A stretch of DNA of 46,209 nucleotides from Dehalococcoidales bacterium (GTDB lineage Bacteria; Chloroflexota; Dehalococcoidia; Dehalococcoidales; UBA5760). Below are positions 1 to 10,121 of the stretch, piece by piece. Under the pieces are notes generated by a model. The model ran no database searches. It was not told where the DNA came from and worked only from the letters and a program-made list of their open reading frames with translations. Within the stretch, counting starts at the first letter, position 1; the number at the start of each line of letters is the position of its first letter. Position numbers and translations under genes: made by a program. The stretch covers positions 1 to 46,209 of the forward strand of contig JAGGZY010000013.1 in the NCBI GenBank assembly GCA_021161775.1, written 5' to 3'.

Positions 1-875
1 AAGTAGGTTTTAACCTCTTCAATCTTACCCTCATCAAATTTCTTGTATATCGTGGGGCGCAGAATATACATAATATAGGCACTAAATGCCAGAATGACAC
101 CTCCGATGCCATAGGCGGCGGAGTATATCCCTACCGCCGCTGCCCCGATAAGAAAACCAATTACATAACGGTCGCTCGATGAGATAATAAACTCAAAGAA
201 TACCGTCGGCACCAGGGGTAAACCATAGGACAGGTAGGAGCGTAATCCCGAGAAATTGGGGCGGCTAAACCCAGCATATGAGATAATAAGATACAGCATA
301 ACCGCCAGGGTACCCCCCCGACTAATTAGCAGGGAGGTTACAGCACCAGCTAAGCCATGCCCGGAGAGGACAAAGTAGGCAATTAATCCGATTTCCAAAG
401 AGGTGCGTAGCCACACCATAGCAGCGTACCGCTTAATCTGACCAAACACCCTAAATGAGCCTAAAGCTATGCTATTTAGCGCTCCCAGGAGCAGGAGTGG
501 CGAGGCTAGCCTGATTACCGATATTGCCGATTCTTCATGGAGAAGATTAGTCGCCAGCAAGCCGGATGAAAAGAACAGGGCGATGGATGCCGCCGCACCG
601 GTAATCAAAACCACGGAAAGAGCGGTTATAACCCCCTGACCGATTTCCTTTTTCCCTCTTGCCGAGAAGAACCGCACCAGGGCATTACCCAATCCGAGCT
701 GGATGATGGGCTGTAGTAATGAAATAGTAACCAGAACCTGCGCCCAGACTCCGTAACCCGATGCCCCCAGATTCTTGGTTAGAATAGGAAGGATAATCAG
801 ACTTCCTAGGCCAGCAATAATCTGAGCGCTGGCAACTAACCCAACACGCTTGGTAAATAAAGCATATTGTGACAT
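1..875 (-). CDS. Polysaccharide/oligosaccharide flippase (Wzx-like), C-terminus truncated by window edge
   Basis: Manual reverse-complement translation from ATG at 875: MSQYALFTKRVGLVASAQIIAGLGSLIILPILTKNLGASGYGVWAQVLVTISLLQPIIQLGLGNALVRFFSARGKKEIGQG...; multi-TM MATE/flippase-like pattern, open at position 1. Confidence 0.8.
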   Translation of the reverse strand, partial: MSQYALFTKRVGLVASAQIIAGLGSLIILPILTKNLGASGYGVWAQVLVTISLLQPIIQLGLGNALVRFFSARGKKEIGQGVITALSVVLITGAAASIALFFSSGLLATNLLHEESAISVIRLASPLLLLGALNSIALGSFRVFGQIKRYAAMVWLRTSLEIGLIAYFVLSGHGLAGAVTSLLISRGGTLAVMLYLIISYAGFSRPNFSGLRSYLSYGLPLVPTVFFEFIISSSDRYVIGFLIGAAAVGIYSAAYGIGGVILAFSAYIMYILRPTIYKKFDEGKIEEVKTY

Positions 876-966
876 ATATTACCCGGGGGCAACCATTGCT
901 TATTTAGCCTGCCTTTTGGGGACGTTAAATGCTAATCGCCTGCTCAACGACTTATTCTCAGTGGTG

Positions 967-2211
967 TCATAGACTCTGATAGTAAAACCCTTTTCCCAAG
1001 GCTTCTTCTCTACTAAAAAAACCTCTAACATCAATCAATATGGGGTTATCATTCATGATACTCTTTAGTCCGTCCAGGGTTAGCTGTTTAAAAACATCAT
1101 GAACTACTGCCAGTATTACGCCATCAATCCTAATTTCCCCAAGATTAGGCACTACCTTAATCCCAAATTCGGACTCAATATTACTCAGTAAGGGGTCATA
1201 GCCAAAGAGCTCTACCCCGTATTCCCCAAGCTCGCCGATAATCCCTCTTACCGGGGTCTCTCTGATATCAGCCACATTCTCCTTATAGGTCAACCCCATA
1301 ATAAGCACCTTAGAACCCCTTATCACCTTACCGGCACTATTTAGCGCCTTAATCATCATTTCAGCTATATGTTCGGGCATCAGGTCATTAATAGCCCTAC
1401 CCGCCAGGATAACCCGAGGGTGGTAACCGAGCTCTTTCGCCCGATAGACCAGATAGTAAGGGTCAACCGGGATACAATGCCCCCCGACCAAACCCGGCGA
1501 GTAACGATGGAAGTTCCACTTGGTCGCCGCTGCCTCCAGGACATCCTCGGTAGTTAAGCCCATTTTCTCAAAGATGAGCGCCAGCTCATTCATCAGGGCA
1601 ATATTCAGGTCCCGCTGGATGTTCTCGATAACCTTAGCCGCCTCAGCTGTTTTTATATCCCTAGCCCGGAAGATACGGGGGGTTACTACAGAGTAGAGTT
1701 CAGCCACCAGTGCGGTGGTCGCTTCATCCATCCCACTAACTACCTTGGTCATCCTGTCTACGGAGTGCTCACTATCCCCGGGGTTTACCCTTTCCGGAGA
1801 ATAGGCAATCTTGAAATCCTGACCGCACTTAAGACCAGACTCACCCTCTAAGATTGGCCCAATTATCTCCTCAGTAACCCCGGGGTAGACCGTTGACTCC
1901 AGAATAACGGTGCTTCCGCGTTTCATATTCTGCCCAGCAACCCTAGCCGCCCCCTCAACATAGGATAAATCAGGCTGTTTAGATTTGGTCACCGGAGTAG
2001 GTACACAGATAATAATAAAATCTGCCTTAGCTATATCATCAGCCCTATCGGTAAAGATAAGGTTTGGGTTACGGTTAGCCTCCTTGAGCCCCCTTACTTT
2101 ATCTCGATTACTATCAAAACCGATAACCTTAAGCCCCTTGGAAAATGCCTTAGCCAGGGGCAAACCAACATAACCCAGCCCAATAATACCCACCGTAGCT
2201 TTATTTGTCAT
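967..2211 (-). CDS. Nucleotide sugar dehydrogenase (UDP-GlcNAc/GalNAc 6-dehydrogenase, TviB/WbpO-like)
   Basis: N-terminal Rossmann GLGYVGLPLA, ESTVYPGVTEE, YSPERVNPGD, GGHCIPVDPYYL active-site motif. Confidence 0.88.
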   Translation of the reverse strand: MTNKATVGIIGLGYVGLPLAKAFSKGLKVIGFDSNRDKVRGLKEANRNPNLIFTDRADDIAKADFIIICVPTPVTKSKQPDLSYVEGAARVAGQNMKRGSTVILESTVYPGVTEEIIGPILEGESGLKCGQDFKIAYSPERVNPGDSEHSVDRMTKVVSGMDEATTALVAELYSVVTPRIFRARDIKTAEAAKVIENIQRDLNIALMNELALIFEKMGLTTEDVLEAAATKWNFHRYSPGLVGGHCIPVDPYYLVYRAKELGYHPRVILAGRAINDLMPEHIAEMMIKALNSAGKVIRGSKVLIMGLTYKENVADIRETPVRGIIGELGEYGVELFGYDPLLSNIESEFGIKVVPNLGEIRIDGVILAVVHDVFKQLTLDGLKSIMNDNPILIDVRGFFSREEALGKGFYYQSL

Positions 2212-3139
2212 TAAACCACCCTACTGTTTCAGCTAAGCCAGCCTCTAGTGAGTACCCCGACTCATAGCTAAAGGCTTCTTTAGCCCGGGAGGTATCAGCC
2301 AGACTATGCTTAATATCCCCTGGCCTTGGTGGTTGATGGACCAGCTCAACCCCACCTCCTACCAGCTTAATAATAAGCTTAGCCAGCCGGTTTACCGTAA
2401 TCCTCTCCCCACGGCTGATATTAAACACCCCGCAAGCCTCGCTCTCCGCCGCCAGGATATTAGCCTCGACTACATCCCTAACAAAGGTGAAGTCCCTGGT
2501 CTGCTTACCATCGCCAAAGATAATCGGCGATTCACCACTCCCCGCCCAGCGGATAAACCGGGGGATTACCGCCGCATACTGGGAATTCGGGTCCTGCCGC
2601 GGCCCATAGACATTAAAGTATCGCAGACAAACCGTGGGCAACTGGTAAACCTCCTGGAAAACCTGACTGTAATACTCCCCGGCTAGTTTGGTTACCGCAT
2701 AAGGGGACAGCGGGCGGGGGATCATATCCTCCCTTTTAGGAAGGGTGGGGGTATCACCATACACCGACGACGACGAGGCAAAAATCACCTTCTTAACCCC
2801 GTTATCCCTCGCCGCCAAGAGTACATTTAATGTTCCAGTTATATTTGTCTCGTGGGAAGCCAGGGGATTAGCTATACTCCGTGGAACACTGGGCAATGCT
2901 GCCTGATGGAAGACATACCGAACACCCTTAAACACCGGTTGCAAAAAGGAGAGCTCGGTAATACTGCCCTGAATAAACTCAACATCACCGTTCTTTAATA
3001 GTTCGGCAATATTCTCTATCCTACCCGTAGCGAGATTATCAAGAATAATAATATAATAACCTCGTCTTACCAACTCCTCAGCCAGATGAGAGCCAATAAA
3101 GCCGGCACCACCAGTAATAACTACTCGCCCAGTTTTCAT
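2201..3139 (-). CDS. NAD-dependent UDP-sugar 4-epimerase (TviC/WbpP-like, extended SDR)
   Basis: GGAGFIGSHLAEEL, SSSSVYGDTP, YAVTKLAGE (YxxxK), RYFNVYGPRQDPNSQYAAVIPRFI. Confidence 0.88.
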   Translation of the reverse strand: MKTGRVVITGGAGFIGSHLAEELVRRGYYIIILDNLATGRIENIAELLKNGDVEFIQGSITELSFLQPVFKGVRYVFHQAALPSVPRSIANPLASHETNITGTLNVLLAARDNGVKKVIFASSSSVYGDTPTLPKREDMIPRPLSPYAVTKLAGEYYSQVFQEVYQLPTVCLRYFNVYGPRQDPNSQYAAVIPRFIRWAGSGESPIIFGDGKQTRDFTFVRDVVEANILAAESEACGVFNISRGERITVNRLAKLIIKLVGGGVELVHQPPRPGDIKHSLADTSRAKEAFSYESGYSLEAGLAETVGWFNDK

Positions 3140-3300
3140 TCAATCAGCTTCCCGGCTGGCTACGAAGCCTTTACTCAGCACGCACTGCCGTTAAGCACAG
3201 ATTATACCCTAAATCTAAAGCATCAGTAAAATAAGCACCTACCCTAACTATACTGATAACGCCCAGATTTCTCAGCAATTGCATTAGCCTACCTAATAAC

Positions 3301-3349
3301 CCCTGCAGCTCCAACCAGCGCAATTTTATCTACAGTTGGAGCCGCAGGG
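3301..3349. repeat. Imperfect long inverted repeat/stem-loop in intergenic region
   Basis: CCCTGCAGCTCCAAC ... GTTGGAGCCGCAGGG: 14 of 15 positions pair, 19-nt loop. Confidence 0.7.
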
Positions 3350-3385
3350 AGACATTCAACAATGTCAATTTAGGATGTTTAAATC

Positions 3386-4180
3386 CTAATCTATTCGCAT
3401 TCCACCATTAACATTAATTGACTCTCCTGTTATATTTTTGGAGATATCGGAACTCAAGAACAGAACCATACTAGCCATATCCTCCGGCTCCTGTGGCCTT
3501 CCTAGCGGGATTCCCGCACATCTCATCTTGAACATCTCCTCCCGCGAGACCTTTTTGGGGCTTTTACTAATTAAGTCATCCAGAAGCCCTTCCCATAGCG
3601 GGGTACGCACAATGCCGGGGCAAACAGCATTCACATTTATGTTATATTCGGCTAGCTCGAAGGCTAATGTCTGAGTATAACCAGTCACAGCGAACTTCGA
3701 GGCGTTGTAGTGGCCACCGAAATCAGGAAGACCTACCTTACCGAGGATAGAGGAGAAATTAACAATCTTACCGTATTTAGCATCTACCATGTGAGGAGCA
3801 ACAGCCCTAGTTACCTTGTGAAGACCCTTGATATTAATATCGTTAACCCTATCCCATTCCTCGTCATCTATCTTGAGCAACGGCAGTATTTTGGGACCAA
3901 CACCGGCATTATTAACCAGGATATCTATCTTGCCAAATTCCTTCATCGTGGTTGCTGCCAGATTTTCAGCATCGGAATTCTGTCTCACATCGACTTTAAC
4001 AGCTATTACCTTAGTACCATTCTTACTCAGCTTCGCAGCTAACTTCTGAGCCGCATCAAGGTCAACATCAGCAATAACTACATTAGCCCCTTCTTGGGCA
4101 AAATCCTCAACAATCTTCCCACCAATCCCCTTGGCACCTCCAGTCACAATTGCAACCTTACCTTTAAGTTTCAAATCCAT
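3386..4180 (-). CDS. SDR family oxidoreductase (FabG-like)
   Basis: TGGAKGIGGKI, NNAGVG, YNASKFAV catalytic motif, C-terminal INVNGGMRID. Confidence 0.85.
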   Translation of the reverse strand: MDLKLKGKVAIVTGGAKGIGGKIVEDFAQEGANVVIADVDLDAAQKLAAKLSKNGTKVIAVKVDVRQNSDAENLAATTMKEFGKIDILVNNAGVGPKILPLLKIDDEEWDRVNDINIKGLHKVTRAVAPHMVDAKYGKIVNFSSILGKVGLPDFGGHYNASKFAVTGYTQTLAFELAEYNINVNAVCPGIVRTPLWEGLLDDLISKSPKKVSREEMFKMRCAGIPLGRPQEPEDMASMVLFLSSDISKNITGESINVNGGMRID

Positions 4181-4394
4181 TGATACTTCCCCCTTTATAA
4201 TTTATATTCTGCTTTCCGCTTATCCACAGTATATAACATCTTTAAGAATTGCTGAAAGCCACACTCCCTACGTCCACAGCGATTTTTCTTTTTCTATTGC
4301 TATAGTCTACACCTCCTTTCACTTATTCCATCTCATCCCAATCAGACTGAACTTTCCTACAATCTATCCTAAAAACAGGCTAAACTCTATTATC

Positions 4395-4827
4395 TTAATG
4401 CCCTTCCTCGAGGACAAAGATATCACCCCGGGCACCCTTTCCCCAGTGCTCCCTCCACACCAGTTTTCGCTTCTCCAGAAACGCCACCTGCCCTTCATAG
4501 TCATCCGCAGTGAGAGAATTCGTGGTAATCACTTCAGTAGCATATCGGTAAGCCTTGTGCTGTTCCATCAGAGCACAACCGAAAACCTAAAAAGTCAACC
4601 CCGGTGCAGAAATTTCCCCCCGTACTTCTCAGGATGATAACACTTACCTCATCATCCTCCTCGGCTAGGTGGAGGGCATCCCTAACCTTCTCCGTCAGCT
4701 TAATGCTCAACGCATTACCCACACTAGAACGACCCACCGAAACCATAGCCATCTTAGCTTCTCGGCCCTTCTTCAGAACGATAGTCTTACATTGCTTTGA
4801 GCTCTCTCCGACAACCCAACCACTCAC
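4395..4827 (-). pseudogene. Enoyl-CoA hydratase/crotonase remnant: N-terminal and C-terminal pieces joined out of frame, central region missing
   Basis: Frame 1 (ORF 4534..4827): ...RSSVGNALSIKLTEKVRDALHLAEEDDEVSVIILRSTGGNFCTGVDF; a shifted frame downstream encodes ...CALMEQHKAYRYATEVITTNSLTADDYEGQVAFLEKRKLVWREHWGKGARGDIFVLEEGH* ending at 4395. Confidence 0.7.
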
Positions 4828-5059
4828 CTAGGACTCCTTATTTAGAAAGAATCTATACAATATCTATTGTAACCTCAAACCATCTCAAGGTCATCCCTCA
4901 AAATCTCTATTCTTATTTAGTAATATTAACTACCCTCTTCTGCAAGATATATTGCCTGCTTTGCTATTAATATTGCTATACATTGATTGACAAAGTTATT
5001 AACCAGGATTATATTTAGCAAGGTTACTTACAACAAAAATTACTCACTCCGGAGATGTT

Positions 5060-5725
5060 ATGAGGAAAATCAAGATACTGATAGCCGATAATCACTCGCT
5101 ATCCCGGGAAGGATTATGCCACCTCTTGAAGAAAGAAAAGGACTTCGACTGTGTAGCAACGACTCAGAATAGTGACCGGGCAGTTAAGCTAGCTGAGGAA
5201 TACCTTCCTGACATTGCCTTAATCGAGGTAACCATGCCGACAAGGAGTGGCATTGAGATTACCCGGCAAATTAAGACCGCCTCCCCGGCTACCGCGGTTA
5301 TTGTACTTACCCATGATAAGAGCAACTACTGTGTGCTATCTTGCCTGCAGACAGGGGTGAGTGGATATCTATTGAAGGATACCACCAGCAGCGACCTGAT
5401 TAATGCTATTCGCCTGGTCTATAATGGGGAAGGGGTATTTACCCTGGAAGCTATCCACAATATCATCCATACCCTAGGAACAATGAGGTATAAAGAGAGC
5501 TTTGGCATTAGCGAGCTGCACGGCCGAGAGCTAGAAGTACTCAAGTTAGCCGCCATGGGGATGACCAACAAAGATATCGCCTCTCGACTTAACATTAGTG
5601 AGCATACTGTCGGCAGTCATTTTGTCAATATCTTCCGCAAGATAGCCGTGGAATCACGCACTGAAGCAGTGCTTTACGGCTTGAAGCGAGGCTGGTTTAG
5701 CCTCGACGAATTAGCCCCCAAATAA
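5060..5725 (+). CDS. NarL/FixJ-family response regulator (REC + LuxR-type HTH), non-canonical phosphoacceptor
   Basis: REC domain then LHGRELEVLKLAAMGMTNKDIASRLNISEHTVGSHFVNIFRKI; phosphoacceptor position is Glu56. Confidence 0.88.
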   Translation: MRKIKILIADNHSLSREGLCHLLKKEKDFDCVATTQNSDRAVKLAEEYLPDIALIEVTMPTRSGIEITRQIKTASPATAVIVLTHDKSNYCVLSCLQTGVSGYLLKDTTSSDLINAIRLVYNGEGVFTLEAIHNIIHTLGTMRYKESFGISELHGRELEVLKLAAMGMTNKDIASRLNISEHTVGSHFVNIFRKIAVESRTEAVLYGLKRGWFSLDELAPK

Positions 5726-5754
5726 AAACCCGACCCAGGTAATTTCCCAACTGT

Positions 5755-7023
5755 TTAGATTATCTCCCCCCACACCCCATCCCTATAGCCCTCCACCAGC
5801 CTTACCCGAAGTAGTTTGTTGGTTAAATTATCACTACTCCGAGTATATACCCGAATATAATTACCGGTAAGCCCCGACCCAACGCCACCCGACTGCCCCT
5901 CAAACAGCACCCCTAGTCCCTTACCGAAGAACCGCCGGCTAAAGCTCATCGCAGACCCTCTGGCTAGCATCAGCATCCTCTGCATTCGCTCTTTTTTAAC
6001 CCTATCGCTAATCTGGTTCGGAAATCGGCAAGCCGCGGTGCCCTGGCGGGGGGAGTAGGCAAAGACATGGATACGGGCAAACCCCAACCGCTTGCAGAAA
6101 TCATAGCTCTCCTCAAACTCAGCGGGGGTTTCGCCGGGAAAACCAACCATAATATCAGTAGTGATAGCTGCCTCCGGCACCCGATTCCGAATTAAGGCCA
6201 CTGCCCCCTCAAACTCGTCTCTGGAATAATAACGCCTCATTCGGCTAAGGACACGGTTGCTGCCACTCTGGAGGCACAGGTGAAAGTGAGGGCATAGCCA
6301 CCCATCACCCCAGAGGTCAATAAGCTCGGTAGTTATCTCCAGTGGCTGTAGCGAGGACAGCCTTAGTCTTACGACACTGGTTTCCGCCAAAATACGCTTC
6401 AGCAAGCCGTCAAGGTTAATCCCGCGATAGTCATAAGAACCGATATTAACCCCGGTTAATACCACCTCTTTATAACCCTGAGCAGTGCGGCGCTGGATTT
6501 CGCTAATTACCTCGCCGGGGGGTAGACTCTGCTCCTTACCCCGCACCAGAGGCACAATACAATAAGCACAGCGGCGGTCGCAGCCATCCTGAACCTTAAT
6601 CAGGGTGCGGGTTCGAAAACCACTATAATCACCAGTAACCGTCCCACCAGTGTAGCCCAGCTCCTCTAGTATCCGCTGTAGATGGGGTTTATCACCATTC
6701 CCTACCACCAGACCAACCCCTTCAATCCGAGCTAGCTCATCAGGGGCTCGCTGGGCATAGCAACCGGTAGCCACTATCAGGGTATCAGGATTCTGGCGAT
6801 GAGCCCGCCGCAGCAGATGGCGGGATTTACGGTCAGCGATATGGGTAACCGTACAGGTATTCAATATATAAATATCCGCCTCAGCCGGCGAGGCTACCAG
6901 TCGGTAACCGTCGCTAGCCAACTGACGAGCCAGAAGCTCGGTCTCCGCCTGATTGAGTTTACAACCCAGACTATCTAAAGCAACCTTCATTCCTGGTGAA
7001 TTCTTACCCACTTTATTGACCAT
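5755..7023 (-). CDS. mtaB: tRNA (N6-threonylcarbamoyladenosine-37) methylthiotransferase MtaB, radical SAM
   Basis: MTTase N-terminal LGCKLNQAETE, radical SAM DGCDRRCAYCIVPLVRGKEQS, C-terminal TRAM-like region. Confidence 0.88.
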   Translation of the reverse strand: MVNKVGKNSPGMKVALDSLGCKLNQAETELLARQLASDGYRLVASPAEADIYILNTCTVTHIADRKSRHLLRRAHRQNPDTLIVATGCYAQRAPDELARIEGVGLVVGNGDKPHLQRILEELGYTGGTVTGDYSGFRTRTLIKVQDGCDRRCAYCIVPLVRGKEQSLPPGEVISEIQRRTAQGYKEVVLTGVNIGSYDYRGINLDGLLKRILAETSVVRLRLSSLQPLEITTELIDLWGDGWLCPHFHLCLQSGSNRVLSRMRRYYSRDEFEGAVALIRNRVPEAAITTDIMVGFPGETPAEFEESYDFCKRLGFARIHVFAYSPRQGTAACRFPNQISDRVKKERMQRMLMLARGSAMSFSRRFFGKGLGVLFEGQSGGVGSGLTGNYIRVYTRSSDNLTNKLLRVRLVEGYRDGVWGEII

Positions 7024-7109
7024 CCCGCAACATCGGCATTATAATTTCACTAGCTTCAACCGGTCAAACAGAAATCCCCCTTAATTCCTAATCCAGCAGC
7101 GAGGCAGAG

Positions 7110-8372
7110 TTGGCAAACAATCTAAATAATCGGGTGGTGATTACCGGGATGGGGGTATTATGTCCCGTTGGCCTAGACGCTGCCACTACCTGGGAAGCCC
7201 TTATCAACAGTAAATCAGGTATTAATTATATCACCCGGTTTGACCCTGAGCCATTTATCACCAGGTTTGCCGGCGAGGTAACCGGATTTAAGCCAACTGA
7301 CTATATACCCCGCCGCGACGCTCGCCATATGGACCGGTTTACCCAGTTAGCCATCGCCGCTAGCCTCCAGGCAGTAGAACAAGCCAAAATCAGAATTAAT
7401 TCCACCAATCAAGATAAGATTGGGGTTATCATTGGCAGTAGCCTGGGGGGATTAGCTACCCTATCCCAGGAGGTAAGCACACTACAACAGAAGGGGCCAC
7501 GTAGAGTAAGCCCCTTTCTGATACCAATGATGGCAGCTGATATTGCCTCCGCCCGGGTATCCATCACCCTCGGCGCCAGGGGGCCTAATTTCTCCACCAC
7601 CTCCTCCTGCTCCAGCGGAGCTGATGCTATTGGTCTTGCCTATGAAATGATTAAACGAGGTGATACTTTGGCAATGGTAGCTGGCGGTAGTGAAGCCGCC
7701 GTAACCCCGGTAGGACTAGCTGCCTTCAATGCTATCAGGGCACTGTCCATCCGTAACAATGAGCCTCAGCTTGCCTCACGACCCTTTGACCGCGAGCGCG
7801 ACGGCTTTGTTCTCGGCGAGGGCGCTGGTATTATGATACTGGAAAACGAGAACTTAGCCCGGAGGCGGGGGGCTAACATTCTAGCCGAAATCGTTGGCTA
7901 CGGAGCCACCAGCGATGCCTATCACATTACCCACCCCACCGAGGATGGCCGGGGCATTGCCCAGGCAATACGGATAGCCCTTAATAAAGCCCACCTTAAT
8001 ATCAATCAGATTGACTACATTAACGCCCACGGCACATCGACCCCACTAAATGACCGAACCGAGACCAAGGCAATAAAGACAGTATTCGGTAAAGCCGCCT
8101 ATAATGTCCCGATAAGCTCTACCAAATCAATGATGGGACATCTTATCGGGGCGGGGGGAGCCGTTGAAGCCGCCGTATGCGTAATGGTCATCCAGCAAGG
8201 CATCATCCCTCCTACCATAAATCTGACCCATCCCGACCCGGAATGCGACCTGGATTATGTACCTAATGTCGCCCGCCGTGCTGAGGTGACCACTACCCTG
8301 TCTCATGCCTTTGGCTTTGGGGGACATAACTCGGTGCTGGCACTGCGCCGATACTCGGAGGTATCAATTTGA
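7110..8372 (+). CDS. fabF: Beta-ketoacyl-ACP synthase II (TTG start)
   Basis: VVITGMGVLCPVG, TTSSCSSGADAIG, NAHGTSTPLND, SMMGHLIGAGGAVEA, FGFGGHN. Confidence 0.9.
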   Translation: MANNLNNRVVITGMGVLCPVGLDAATTWEALINSKSGINYITRFDPEPFITRFAGEVTGFKPTDYIPRRDARHMDRFTQLAIAASLQAVEQAKIRINSTNQDKIGVIIGSSLGGLATLSQEVSTLQQKGPRRVSPFLIPMMAADIASARVSITLGARGPNFSTTSSCSSGADAIGLAYEMIKRGDTLAMVAGGSEAAVTPVGLAAFNAIRALSIRNNEPQLASRPFDRERDGFVLGEGAGIMILENENLARRRGANILAEIVGYGATSDAYHITHPTEDGRGIAQAIRIALNKAHLNINQIDYINAHGTSTPLNDRTETKAIKTVFGKAAYNVPISSTKSMMGHLIGAGGAVEAAVCVMVIQQGIIPPTINLTHPDPECDLDYVPNVARRAEVTTTLSHAFGFGGHNSVLALRRYSEVSI

Positions 8373-10057
8373 ATCATAGCCTGTGGAAGGTGTTACCCCC
8401 CGCCCCAGCAAGTTATCTCGCCGGGGTTTCTAATATCCCACCACTTGTCGCTCAACTCCTCTACAATCGCGGCTTCACCGAGCCATCTCAATTAGCCCCG
8501 TTTCTGGCTGGTGATGAACGCCTATCCAATGACCCCTGGAGGTTGCCTGATATCCAACCGGCAATAGCCAGAATCTACCGCGCCCTGCTCTCAGGGGAAA
8601 ATATAGCTATCTACGGCGACTTTGATGCTGACGGCATCACGGCAACCACACTACTGGTCCAGGGACTAACCAGCCTCGGCGCCAGTGTTACTCCCTACAT
8701 CCCCCATCGGATAACCGAGGGACACGGGCTCCGCTTAGCCGCTCTGGAGAAGCTTCATCAGCAAGGTATTAGTCTGGTTATCAGCGTTGATTGTGGCGTT
8801 ACCGCAGTAAACGAGGTCAGTAAGATGCAGAAGAAGGGCCTGGATATAATTATTACTGACCATCATACCCCACTGGAGATAATCCCCCCCGCCATAGCCG
8901 TGGTCAACCCCAAGCTACTGAATTCGGGGTATCCCTTCCTTGAGCTAGCCGGGGTGGGGGTCGCCTTCAAGCTCCTTCAGGCACTACTACAGAACCTAGG
9001 TAAAGAAGAGCTACTGGACAGGTTAATTGACCTGGTCGCTATCGGCACCGTAGCCGATATGGTACCCCTGCTGGGAGAGAACCGCTATCTGGTAAAGCAA
9101 GGACTGAAACTGCTAAATACTGCTCCCCGCCTTGGTATCAAGGAGATGCTGAATCAGTCCCGACCAACTAGGGGTAATCTGGATACTGACAGCATCGCCT
9201 GGGTTATCGCTCCGCGACTGAATACCACCGGCCGACTGGAGCACGCCCTCTCCGGATACAAACTGTTGATAACCGATTCCCCCGCCGAGGCACAGGAGCT
9301 AAGCAGCTGGTTAGAGCGAAAAAATGCTGAACGCCAGAGGTTAACCGAGCGGACCGTAACCCAAGCCAGAGAGCAGATACTGGCTGAGGCAATCTCGCCC
9401 ATTCTTATTGCCGGCGACAAGAATTACCCCCCGGGGATTATCGGGCTAGCTGCCGGCAGATTGACTGAGGAATTCTACCGCCCGACAGTTATTATCTCCA
9501 CGGGAAAGCATACCAGTATGGGAAGCTGCCGTAGCATCCCTGAGTTTAATATTATTAATGCTCTAAAGCAGTGCCGCCATTTGTTTACCTACTTCGGGGG
9601 GCACCCTCGGGCAGCCGGGTTCACCATCCCTACCGAAAATCTAGGTCAACTTAAACAGCAACTACTACAGATAGCGACTACCGAGCTAGCCAAGATTGAG
9701 CTTCGCCCTCACCTTAGCATTGATGCCGAGGTTGACCTATCTGAGCTCGGTGGAGATACCTTCCCTGCTATCCAAAGACTCGCCCCGTTTGGCTGCGGTA
9801 ACCCAGCGCCTGTTCTGCTCAGTCGGCGGGTAGAAGTTATCAGCTCTCAGGCGATAGGCGCTAACAGTGACCATCTCAAACTCAGACTCAGGCAGAGTGG
9901 CACTACCTGGGAGGCAATAGCCTTCAGGGTAGGCAATTACCAAACCGAGATAGCTCCCCTGGTGGATATTGTCTATAACCTGGAGGTAGACCACTGGCGG
10001 GGTGAGGAAAAGCTAAGGCTCAATATCACCGATTTTGCCCCCATTAATCATCAGTAG
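8369..10057 (+). CDS. recJ: Single-stranded-DNA-specific exonuclease RecJ (TTG start, 4-bp overlap with fabF)
   Basis: YGDFDADGITATTLL, VSVDCG-like, TDHHTP (DHH), GGHPRAAGF (DHHA1). Confidence 0.92.
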   Translation: MNHSLWKVLPPAPASYLAGVSNIPPLVAQLLYNRGFTEPSQLAPFLAGDERLSNDPWRLPDIQPAIARIYRALLSGENIAIYGDFDADGITATTLLVQGLTSLGASVTPYIPHRITEGHGLRLAALEKLHQQGISLVISVDCGVTAVNEVSKMQKKGLDIIITDHHTPLEIIPPAIAVVNPKLLNSGYPFLELAGVGVAFKLLQALLQNLGKEELLDRLIDLVAIGTVADMVPLLGENRYLVKQGLKLLNTAPRLGIKEMLNQSRPTRGNLDTDSIAWVIAPRLNTTGRLEHALSGYKLLITDSPAEAQELSSWLERKNAERQRLTERTVTQAREQILAEAISPILIAGDKNYPPGIIGLAAGRLTEEFYRPTVIISTGKHTSMGSCRSIPEFNIINALKQCRHLFTYFGGHPRAAGFTIPTENLGQLKQQLLQIATTELAKIELRPHLSIDAEVDLSELGGDTFPAIQRLAPFGCGNPAPVLLSRRVEVISSQAIGANSDHLKLRLRQSGTTWEAIAFRVGNYQTEIAPLVDIVYNLEVDHWRGEEKLRLNITDFAPINHQ

Positions 10058-10121
10058 CTAGATTAGACTTAACCCGGCTGGCTATTATATAATTAGTCAG
10101 CTTCCAAGGGGGTTGCCGTAA

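Noticed and set aside
9154-9994. Antisense ORFs inside recJ (9154..9420, 9204..9392, 9737..9994)
   Set aside because: No recognisable motifs; they lie opposite a strongly supported coding gene, as do the other short antisense ORFs in the track.
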